From Hemerocallis citrina (Eukaryota; Streptophyta; Magnoliopsida; Asparagales; Asphodelaceae), in assembly GCA_017893485.1 (NCBI GenBank), contig CM030361.1, positions 310,287,724 through 310,351,723 of the forward strand: DNA of 64,000 nucleotides, written 5' to 3'. This document shows, one piece after another, positions 56,512-64,000 of this stretch. The notes below the pieces were generated by a model that was not told the DNA's origin, did not search any database, and was given only the letters and a program-made list of their open reading frames with translations. Numbering within the stretch: position 1 is the stretch's first letter; each line of letters opens with the position of its first letter. Made by a program: the position numbers and the translations under genes.

Positions 56512-58602
56512 CTAAACCAGTCTTAACAGGAGATTATTTAAGATGTGAAAGAGCAGTAACATGACACAAGCTAGTACTGGAATCAGATGTTGTCGCTTGA
56601 GAAGAAATTTATCAGAGAAAATGGTTTCCACATTAAGGTTCAGATATGTCGTCAATTTGAGAAATTTATGAGTACTGAAAATGGTTGCCATTGTAAGGAT
56701 GAGAATGTAGACACTCTGTAGTACATCCTTATTAGGTGCCACAGCTTTCAACTGAGGGGCAACAAGACATAGCAACAGCACCAAACCAGCTAGCAGAAGG
56801 ACATGGATTCTACGCGTAAGCCTGCGCCTCTTGATTGCAACATTGTGGAAGTTGTTCACCAAGGAGACCAGTTGCAGAGAACTGTTGCTGCTGGAAGTTT
56901 GTCTATATTCTGAACTGATGAGATTGTCGACTTGTTTAAAGAAAAGGCAGGCTTGCTTATTGCTAATGGTGCATTTCACAATGTTATTTCGATCCAGCAG
57001 CTCCAAATCTCTCGCTGACTGTATGAGACACCCTAGGATTATCATGTAGTCCGTGACCGGAGTCTTCACTATGGGGAACAAGCTCTGCTCAAAAGCAATG
57101 AGGTTGCAATACAAACAGATGGTGCTGTTAGTGAGCAGCAATGGGGACAGCTCCATGGTACCTTGGTGGAATGACATTTTAAATAAGCTGCCATCAGTCA
57201 AACTCTTGAACTTGATACTGGTAGCATCTGCTAGGTCACTCGCACTGGGGATGAACACTTGCTCCTGGCCTTGGCTATGAACACTTACTTCAAGGGGTAG
57301 ATATTTAGGATCGTCGTCAAAGAATATCTTAAATCTAGAACGCTGCTCAGCGATAGGCTGTGCGGTTGCACAGGAATGAAAAAGATGCAGGAGATGGAGG
57401 TAAAACCCTGCAGTACTGCTACCCGCAGTTTTCCTCCAGTGATTGCAGCATTCAGGGGTTAAGAGATCAGCAAAGAAATCAATTGCAAGATGTTCGAGAG
57501 AAGGACAGTCTGCAGGTCTGTCCCTTATCAAGTTGAATAAGGTTTGCAGGACTTGGTATGGAAGCTGGTTCTCAAACAGAAGCAAGTCCAACTTGACAAG
57601 AGCCAAAGTCTGAGGGTGCCGCAGGATTGGATTGTTTTCAGCTGCTTCTTTATCTTGTTTCCCTAGCATAAGCTCCATGACGAAGCATGAATCCTGCACC
57701 AACATCTCCATTACCTCCTCCTCTTGCATACCCTTCATCGCATTTTCGGAATAGTATCGGTAGGAACTTGAAATGTTGGTCATCCACCATTTTTGGAGAT
57801 GCTGCCTCAAGTCCTTCGAGTTAACCACACGATTGATACAGAATTTTTCCACATAACTCTGTTTATCGTCTGTCCTGATTTCCAGCTTCATCTGGCGATA
57901 GTGATAGGGGCCAATGGATACGGTATAGGGGTAGTAGTAGTCGCTTGTGTTGGAAATCAGTATGCCATCCGGGATTCTGGAAAAGACATCAATATGAGGA
58001 AGATTATTCCTTAGGCTATGAGCACAGGAATAGAAGAGGTGGCGGAGATCGTGGAATTCTGCACCTCTGACCGCACTGGAATTAAAACATGCCGGTAATA
58101 AATTTGCAAAAGATGTAATTGCAAGCTCAACAACAGAACCGTAAGAAAGATGCCAAAGCTTCTTGTTCATCAGGCTGAATAAATCCTCTAGGACAAAGAA
58201 AGGGAGCTGATTATGGTGCAAAAGCATATCAGACTGGAGCTTCCATCTAATAGTCTCATCAAATATTTTATCACCCATGTGCATGAAATTGAGGATGAAG
58301 ATTCCGTCGTCCACCATCATCTGAATCAACCTGCCGTTGTTCTTTACACCAAGTTTTGAATATCGATCCAACTCCGAATAGAAACTCTTAGTTTGGGGCT
58401 GTTTCTGTCTTGAGTCGTTCGGTACATAAATTTTTTTTCGTTCCTCCATTGATTCCAGCCGTTGGTTGCCGTGGTAATAGGGACCGATGGAGACGAGCTC
58501 AGGCTCGAGATGAGAAGCATGATAATAGGGACCGATGGAGACGAGCTCAGGCTCGAGATGAGAAGCAGAAGCATCCGTACTGCTTATTACATATTCCTCC
58601 AT
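56512..58602 (-). CDS. DUF247 (UPF0481) protein with two modules
   Basis: A 696-residue single-exon protein. Residues about 20-205 form one DUF247-like module (VSIGPYYHGN, MVDDGIFILNFMHM, LLHHNQLPFFVLEDLF), truncated before the end of the domain. A second, fuller module runs from about 225 to 620 (TVSIGPYHYRQMKLEI, LVQDSCFVMELML, LLLFENQLPYQVLQTL, FKSLTDGSLFKMSFHQGTME). The C-terminus has two or three hydrophobic segments (about 605-625, 635-655, 675-693) typical of the family's membrane anchor. Most family members have one module and about 400-550 residues, so this is an internal duplication. Near the start, ASHLEPELVSIGPYYH occurs twice because of a 48-bp duplication (about 58466-58561). 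The family's molecular function is mostly unknown, and some grass members govern self-incompatibility. Confidence 0.88.
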   Translation of the reverse strand: MEEYVISSTDASASHLEPELVSIGPYYHASHLEPELVSIGPYYHGNQRLESMEERKKIYVPNDSRQKQPQTKSFYSELDRYSKLGVKNNGRLIQMMVDDGIFILNFMHMGDKIFDETIRWKLQSDMLLHHNQLPFFVLEDLFSLMNKKLWHLSYGSVVELAITSFANLLPACFNSSAVRGAEFHDLRHLFYSCAHSLRNNLPHIDVFSRIPDGILISNTSDYYYPYTVSIGPYHYRQMKLEIRTDDKQSYVEKFCINRVVNSKDLRQHLQKWWMTNISSSYRYYSENAMKGMQEEEVMEMLVQDSCFVMELMLGKQDKEAAENNPILRHPQTLALVKLDLLLFENQLPYQVLQTLFNLIRDRPADCPSLEHLAIDFFADLLTPECCNHWRKTAGSSTAGFYLHLLHLFHSCATAQPIAEQRSRFKIFFDDDPKYLPLEVSVHSQGQEQVFIPSASDLADATSIKFKSLTDGSLFKMSFHQGTMELSPLLLTNSTICLYCNLIAFEQSLFPIVKTPVTDYMIILGCLIQSARDLELLDRNNIVKCTISNKQACLFFKQVDNLISSEYRQTSSSNSSLQLVSLVNNFHNVAIKRRRLTRRIHVLLLAGLVLLLCLVAPQLKAVAPNKDVLQSVYILILTMATIFSTHKFLKLTTYLNLNVETIFSDKFLLKRQHLIPVLACVMLLLFHILNNLLLRLV

Positions 58603-58707
58603 CCAAAACTAATTAGTAGCTCAGGCTCTGTAAGATTGATTTTGATTTCTTCACTCCTAACAAACAATCCAAACAAACAAATTAAACTTCTCTACGTACT
58701 TAACTAA
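58603..58707. other. Upstream region of the DUF247 gene
   Basis: A short 5' flank bounded by the MITE that starts at 58708, so the element lies about 100 bp from the start codon and may affect the promoter. Confidence 0.5.
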
Positions 58708-58722
58708 GAGCATCTTCAATGG

Positions 58723-58798
58723 GGGTCTCTATTTCCTCATCTCTATAATGGAATATTCCTGGGAATATTCCATTATAGAGATGAGGAAATAGAGACCC
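58723..58798. repeat. Perfect 37-bp inverted repeat, 2-base spacer
   Basis: Arms 58723-58759 and 58762-58798 are exactly complementary (GGGTCTCTATTTCCTC... and its reverse complement), separated by TG. A transcript would fold into a long hairpin. Confidence 0.95.
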
Positions 58799-58958
58799 AC
58801 TCCAACCAAGCATCTCTATAATATTTAGGAATTTTTAATTAGTTTTGTTATAAATAATTTTACATTAAATTGCTTATATTAATAATCTATTTGGGAAAAT
58901 ATGTTAAGCTAATACAAAATAACTAAATAATCTTATCTATAAATATTGTATCAATTAT

Positions 58959-59545
58959 GCGGGCTCAATGAGGAGTCCGCACTGAAGGTTCCTTCAGATA
59001 GTGACGATGACCCAGAAGGGAGACTCAATCTTGATGAAGATTTCTCCTTTACAGATGAGGACTCAGAAGACCTTGAGTTCATTGCTAACACCCAGAGGGA
59101 AATTTCTCCAGATATGGTTCTTTCCACTTTTCCAGACTCTGCTCAAGCGGGCAATTCTGGAATGCCACTGAGGGCAGGTGGGTTCAGAGTTCACCGTTCA
59201 CCAAAGAGGGCTCATGTGGAGTCCTTGGATGACTACCTTGAGGTAGCTGCGGCAGCCAAAGCTGCCAAATTCGACAATGGAGGTACTACTCACTTTTTAG
59301 CTTCTATTTTAAATTTCATGTCAGATTCCGATGTCTTTTTACTAGCCGAAACATGTGGGTTAGAGGTTTGGGACACAGACCGTAGTGCGTTGCTTCTTAA
59401 TAAAATCAGGGGTTGGGAATTGGATAGGGTGAAAACGAGCCATGACAATGCTCTTAAAATTAGATCGGATCCGACTGAGTCCCTCGGGGATGTGGCAGGC
59501 CCCACTCCCACTCCAACGATCTCCGTAAATACTGTTCCCCAATGA
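58959..59545 (+). CDS. LINE ORF1, C-terminal part
   Basis: Open from the element's left edge to a TGA at 59543-59545, about 195 codons. It is acidic at first (SDSDDDPEGRLNLDEDF), later HFLASILNFMSDSDVFLLAE. The N-terminal part is cut off by 5' truncation, so no native start exists. The last codons overlap the start of ORF2 in an ATGA. In plant L1 elements ORF1 is an RNA-binding protein, and that role is inferred. Confidence 0.7.
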
Positions 59546-62500
59546 ATACACTATTTTGGAATGTTAGGGGGCTGGGGAATAGAGGGAAGAGGGATATGGT
59601 GAGGGATGTCATCAACAACGCCAAAGCAGATGTGGTTGGGTTACAGGAAACTAAGCTCCAGAACGGTCTTAAACTTAAAAGAGTTGGCGGTTACAGGATT
59701 AAGGAGTGGGTGGTACGACCGTCGGCAGGAGCCTCTGGAGGGATTGCTATAGGGTTCAACTCAGATATTCTCTCCTGCGTGGAGGAGTACTGTGGACAGT
59801 TCTCCCTTACTACCCGACTCAAACGCCGCTCTGATGATTGGATGCAGACTGTGACTGTGGTCTACGGACCGAATGTCGCCACTGACCGCGATGCCTTCTG
59901 GCAAGAACTTTGCGACATTCGCATGCGCTGGTCAGGAGCCTGGATTGTGGGTGGGGATTTCAACATCACTAGATTTGCTTTTGAGCACAAAGGTCGAGGC
60001 TCCAGCGACAGACACAGAGAGGAGTTTAATAGAGTGATCACGGATTTAGAGCTGATTGATATTCCAATCAATGACAGGCTATTTACTTGGTCTAATATGC
60101 AAGCGACTCCAGTCTTGGCCAAGTTGGATAGGATTCTAGTCTCCATGGATTGGGAAGCAAAATTTCCGCTTGCCTCTGCAAGATCGATTCCTAGACCAAC
60201 GTCCGATCACATACCCATACTCCTCGAAGTGGGTACACAGAAAGCCCGTAGGCTACGAAAATTCAGGTTTGAGAAAGCCTGGTTGGAAATTCAAGGATTC
60301 CATCATCTGGTAATGGAAAATTGGGCGCTCCCAATTGCTGGAAGGGACGCGGCATCACGATGGTGTGGAAAGATTAGAAGACTGAGAAAGAGGCTGTGCA
60401 GATGGAACCGGTCTAGATTCTCGACCATCTGGCTTGAGAAAGAGTCCTTTCTGCAAGGAATTGATGAGCTAGAAAGGGCAGAAGAAATTAGAATCTTGTC
60501 GCAGGAAGAGCGAAACAGACTCCTGGAGCTCCGAGATAACATCGCCAACCTTTACAGGCTGGAAGAGATCAAATGGCAACAAAGGTCAAGAATTTCGTGG
60601 CTCAAAGAGGGAGACGCGAACACGGCTTACTTCCACCGTGTGGCAAGTGCAAGAAGGAGATCCAATCTAATACTTTCTGTCCATACGGATACTGGAACGA
60701 CGCATGATGAGGAGGTGATTTCGGCAACCTTTCAATCTTACTATAAGGGCCTATTCGGGAGGAAGAATGACTTTAGGATGCCAATGAGCGACAACTACTG
60801 GCAGTCTTTTCAAATTGAGTCAAGGGCAACCGTTCCATCTTTGGAGGCACCTTTCTCGGAAATGGAAGTTAAGGTGGCCATCAACCAGATGGGAGCCGAC
60901 AAATCGCCTGGGCCAGACGGCTTTCCTATGATGTTTTTTCAAGTGTTCTGGGAAGAAATTAAAGGAGAATTTATGGAGTTAATGGAGGAATTTTACCACA
61001 ACAAACTGAGACTGGGTATGTTTAACTTTGCAGAAGTGGTGCTGATCCCCAAACGAGAGGAATCCAAGGGAGTGGGAGATTTTAGGCCAATCAGTTTGAT
61101 AAACTGTTCGGCTAAGATCATTACTAAGGTACTTGCCATCCGCTTAGGCAGTCTTATGGACAGTCTTATCAGTAAGACCCAGACAGGCTTTATCAAGGGC
61201 AGATGTATTCTAGACTGTGTGGCCACTGCGGAACAAGTAATCCACCACTGCCACAAGAGTAACTCCAAGAACTTTCTCCTTAAGCTGGATTTTGAGAAGG
61301 CTTACGACTCCGTAGATTGGGAGTGTCTATTTGAAGCGCTCATGGGAAGAGGTTTCGGGGACAGATGGATTAGATGGATCAAACAGTGCTTGCAATCTAG
61401 TAAAACGGCGATCTCAGTCAATGGGAAACCCGGTCCATCATTTCCTTGCAAAAAGGGACTTCGACAGGGGGATCCTTTATCCCCACTACTATTTACGATA
61501 GTAGCTGATGTGCTGAGAGGCATGCTTGAAAACTGTCAAAGGAAGGGCTGGATCACACCGGTGGCCAGGCACAACTCTAACCAGGGGTGCACGATTCTTC
61601 AGTATGCGGATGACACTCTACTTTTCGGAAACGGATCTAGATCGGAAACAATCTGCTTTAAAGGGGTCCTCTACTGTTTCGAAGCCTGGTCAGGGCTCAG
61701 GATTAGCTTTCACAAGAGTGCTCTGGTTCCCATTTCACTTTCAGAAGGAGATATACGGGAACATGCCGCCATTCTTAACTGTCTGACGGAGGATTTCCCA
61801 ATCAAATATTTGGGGCTACCTCTTAGACCCGGGAGACTGACGAAGGCGGACTGGTTACCTATTATTGACATGGTGGAGGACAGACTGGCGGGATGGAAAG
61901 GTAAGTCGCTCTCTATCGGGGGGAGAGTGGTACTGATTAACTCAGTATTGTCCAACCTGCCCACCTACTACATGTCCTTTTTTGAACTCCCAAAGTGGGT
62001 GATCCAAAGGATCGACCGAATCCGCAAGAGATTCCTTTGGAAAGGGGCAGACTCGAATAAGGGTGGATACCACCTTATCAAGTGGAGTATCGCCTGCATG
62101 AAGAAGAGTCATGGAGGGCAAGGCATCATTGACCTCAGAGATATGAACCTTGCCCTCCTTGGAAAATGGTGGTGGAAAGTCTTTCACCACTGCGGGGAAG
62201 GATGGCAGGATTTCATTCAGCCATTCCTGCGGGGAAAAGGGACGAGAAGGCTAGGCTTCCGAGTTGGATCTAAAGCATCGAGGTTCTGGAAAGAAATTGC
62301 CAAAGCCAGCGGACCTTTCAACTCAGTAGTTTCGTCCACTATAGGTAATGGACGGTCCACCAGATTCTGGTGGGATAAATGGTGTGGTCCCCATACATTA
62401 AAGGAAATTTTCCCGGAGCTGTATGAAATTACGATGCGGCCGAATATCTCCGTAGCTGAAACCTGGAAAAAGGGGATTTGGAAACCACCATTACAAGGTT

Positions 62501-63207
62501 CTCTATCCCCAGTACTGCATCAGCAACTGCGTAACCTTCAAACGCACATCGCCCAATCTGGGGTATTGTGCGCCCAAGGCCCAGACCAAATGCGTTGGGG
62601 ACTCGAGAAAAAAGGAAAATTCACGGTTAGATCACTTTACCATCGTATCCACTATCGAGGATGCAGACCCACTTGGGCAACGGTGTTATGGAAGGCAAAG
62701 GCGCCCCTGAAAGTGCGAGTCTTCCTCTGGCTAGTGCTCAATAAGGCGATCCTTACCAGAGAGAACCTAGCCAAGAGGCAACCCCACATTGCGTCTAACT
62801 GTGGATTCTGCAACATGCATACGGAAAATGTGGACCACCTTTTTATTCACTGTACTAGAAGTAAGGCTGTTATGATAGATGTCCTACGAGCCCTAGGAAC
62901 AAGTGACTATCCAAGCGAGTATGAGGAACTTTGGGTTGGCCCCAGATTTGCTTCAATCCGACATGATATGAAGGATGCGTGGTATATTGCCATTGCGGCA
63001 ACCACATGGGTGTTATGGCTAGATAGGAACAATTTTTATTTCCGTGCTTCATGTAATTCTATTTCTGGTAACCTTACCTTCATCATGCATCTGATTTCTT
63101 TTTGGGCCACAGCTGCTGCTACAGGGGCGAGAGGGCGGATTGCAAGGGTCTTCCAGGTGGAAGAATTTGATGACGAAGAGGTAGAGTTTGGTCCGACACT
63201 GGACTGA
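59542..63207 (+). CDS. LINE ORF2: endonuclease, reverse transcriptase, zinc-binding tail (intact)
   Basis: A continuous frame of 1,221 residues. The endonuclease occupies about 1-225 (FWNVRGLGNRGKRDM, LQETKL, GGDFNITRF, SDHIPILLE). Reverse transcriptase runs from about 500 to 790 (LIPKREESKGVGDFRPISLI, GFIKGRCILDC, KLDFEKAYDSVDWE, GLRQGDPLSP, QYADDTLLFG with the YADD active site). The C-terminal zf-RVT region is at about 1045-1140 (WKAKAPLKVRVFLWLVLNKA, CGFCNMHTENVDHLFIHC). The enzyme nicks target DNA and primes reverse transcription there. All expected motifs are present, so the protein could be active in trans on other copies. The start ATG overlaps the ORF1 stop by four bases. Confidence 0.95.
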   Translation: MNTLFWNVRGLGNRGKRDMVRDVINNAKADVVGLQETKLQNGLKLKRVGGYRIKEWVVRPSAGASGGIAIGFNSDILSCVEEYCGQFSLTTRLKRRSDDWMQTVTVVYGPNVATDRDAFWQELCDIRMRWSGAWIVGGDFNITRFAFEHKGRGSSDRHREEFNRVITDLELIDIPINDRLFTWSNMQATPVLAKLDRILVSMDWEAKFPLASARSIPRPTSDHIPILLEVGTQKARRLRKFRFEKAWLEIQGFHHLVMENWALPIAGRDAASRWCGKIRRLRKRLCRWNRSRFSTIWLEKESFLQGIDELERAEEIRILSQEERNRLLELRDNIANLYRLEEIKWQQRSRISWLKEGDANTAYFHRVASARRRSNLILSVHTDTGTTHDEEVISATFQSYYKGLFGRKNDFRMPMSDNYWQSFQIESRATVPSLEAPFSEMEVKVAINQMGADKSPGPDGFPMMFFQVFWEEIKGEFMELMEEFYHNKLRLGMFNFAEVVLIPKREESKGVGDFRPISLINCSAKIITKVLAIRLGSLMDSLISKTQTGFIKGRCILDCVATAEQVIHHCHKSNSKNFLLKLDFEKAYDSVDWECLFEALMGRGFGDRWIRWIKQCLQSSKTAISVNGKPGPSFPCKKGLRQGDPLSPLLFTIVADVLRGMLENCQRKGWITPVARHNSNQGCTILQYADDTLLFGNGSRSETICFKGVLYCFEAWSGLRISFHKSALVPISLSEGDIREHAAILNCLTEDFPIKYLGLPLRPGRLTKADWLPIIDMVEDRLAGWKGKSLSIGGRVVLINSVLSNLPTYYMSFFELPKWVIQRIDRIRKRFLWKGADSNKGGYHLIKWSIACMKKSHGGQGIIDLRDMNLALLGKWWWKVFHHCGEGWQDFIQPFLRGKGTRRLGFRVGSKASRFWKEIAKASGPFNSVVSSTIGNGRSTRFWWDKWCGPHTLKEIFPELYEITMRPNISVAETWKKGIWKPPLQGSLSPVLHQQLRNLQTHIAQSGVLCAQGPDQMRWGLEKKGKFTVRSLYHRIHYRGCRPTWATVLWKAKAPLKVRVFLWLVLNKAILTRENLAKRQPHIASNCGFCNMHTENVDHLFIHCTRSKAVMIDVLRALGTSDYPSEYEELWVGPRFASIRHDMKDAWYIAIAATTWVLWLDRNNFYFRASCNSISGNLTFIMHLISFWATAAATGARGRIARVFQVEEFDDEEVEFGPTLD

Positions 63208-63475
63208 GGAGGGACTTGCCAGGCTCTCCCAGCAGCCACCAGTGGACACTGCTACCTTTTGTATCTTGTTTCACTCTTTTGTACTTTGGGTTGTATGAGG
63301 TTTTGGATGTTGTAACCCACCCCCCAGGGAGCTGTTGGGGGGTTTATGTTTTATTTCCTGCATTGTAGTGTTGCTTTCCCGGCATGCCGGGGTTGTTTAT
63401 TAATTTCTTATTAATGAAACAGGGTGGCGTTATTCCACCTTTTACCTCAAAAAAAAAAAATATTGTATCAATTAT

Positions 63476-63837
63476 TTTTTTCAAACAATAAAAAAATATT
63501 CAAAATTGGTCTCATTTTAAAGCTATCGTCGAGACATTTCCAACTGTACCAAAATAATAAAATTTTGTTTAATATTTTATAAGATACATTTACTAAATAT
63601 ACAATACACATTTTAATTAAAGGATATGGAAGGAATTTTTAGAAAGATATTAAGGTAAAAAAGAATAAAATGGGAAATTAAAAAAATGAATAGTGTTTTG
63701 GAGATGGGATGAAAGGTCTCCAAATTTGGAGACATTTTTCACCCATCTCCATATTTGGAGATGGAAATAGAGCCCCATTGGGGGCTTCAATCATCTCCAT
63801 ATTTGGAGATGGAGATAGAGCCCCATTGGAGATGCTC
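63476..63837. other. Right part of the MITE
   Basis: AT-rich DNA with nested palindromic AATTTGGAGAC/CATATTTGGAGATG words, ending in the right inverted repeat. No gene. Confidence 0.7.
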
Positions 63838-63840
63838 TAA

Positions 63841-64000
63841 CAAAACCAAACAAAACCAAACAAACAAAACCAAACAAGGAGTTGGCGTGACATCAGAAAC
63901 GAAGAAGAATAAAAAAAGATAAACACGGAGAGAAGCGAACACAAAAACACAGGAAGAAGCCAGCACAGCACGTGACTCTAGCGACAGGACAGCAGCAGAC
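63841..64000. other. Window end, no gene seen
   Basis: Starts with CAAAACCAAACAAA-type repeats, then purine-rich DNA that could be the 5' leader of a gene beyond the window. Confidence 0.3.

Larger units (their letters stand above)
58959..63460 (+). mobile_element. L1-type LINE, 5'-truncated, with intact ORF2
   Basis: Flanked by a 15-bp target duplication TATTGTATCAATTAT (58944-58958 and 63461-63475), with a poly(A) of about 12 at 63449-63460. A partial ORF1 is followed by a complete ORF2. The 3' end has TTAATGAA, then a GGTGG/CCACC hairpin, then TTTTACCTC before the tail. Truncation removes the promoter and the ORF1 N-terminus. The intact ORF2 suggests a recent insertion. Confidence 0.95.
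58708..63837. mobile_element. Foldback MITE (Harbinger-like ends) split by a LINE
   Basis: Ends GAGCATCTTCAATGGGG and CCCCATTGGAGATGCTC form inverted repeats with one mismatch, flanked by TAA (58705-58707 and 63838-63840). Without the LINE it would be about 615 bp. There is no coding capacity. The left part contains a perfect 37-bp inverted repeat (58723-58798). The right end is internally duplicated (ATCTCCATATTTGGAGATGG words at about 63740-63770 and 63793-63815). Confidence 0.8.

Overview
The window is nuclear DNA of a flowering plant, probably a dicot. The evidence is a plant signal-peptidase subunit, BIR-type LRR receptor-like pseudokinases, a DUF247 gene, plant GT-AG introns and dense nested plant transposable elements. 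I cannot name the species. Only four intact host genes are visible: an SPCS1/SPC12-like signal peptidase subunit (933-1217, +), two LRR receptor-like kinases of the BIR2/BIR3 type (3921-5735 and 32395-34335, both +), and a two-module DUF247 protein (56512-58602, -). Everything else is transposon or gene debris.

The backbone is a decayed cluster of BIR-like genes. A unit made of a broken N-terminal fragment, a short repeat spacer and a full gene (about 3195-5735) recurs at about 11640-34335. There it is stretched by about 20 kb of insertions: an L1-type LINE (11840-16717, 17-bp target duplication), a Mutator-like palindrome-rich element (16985-32110, 9-bp duplication), and inside that a 14.3-kb Tat-like Ty3/gypsy element (17389-31649, 5-bp duplication). 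The gypsy element itself contains a 1.7-kb solo LTR. A third receptor copy (49049-55376) is a pseudogene broken by a solo LTR and by a copia-type element with gag-protease but no recognisable pol. Part of the cluster is also present inverted at 9407-11637.

The gypsy element carries, on its opposite strand between integrase and 3' LTR, a spliced multi-exon gene with its own TATA box. The last exon of that gene is recognisable in a second, truncated element (35975-38957). This antisense gene, also known in outline from Tat/Grande-type elements, is the most unusual coding unit here.

Other mobile DNA: a near-complete hAT element (45258-48765), whose empty target sites survive in paralogous DNA of the same window; a 3-kb Harbinger-like element (39306-42327) carrying pieces of at least two, probably three, unrelated host genes; a foldback MITE with a perfect 37-bp inverted repeat (58708-63837), split by a 5'-truncated LINE with an intact 1,221-residue ORF2 (58959-63460); and several LTR and hAT fragments.

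All coordinates and similarities were read by eye. Family names rest on remembered motifs, not on database searches.
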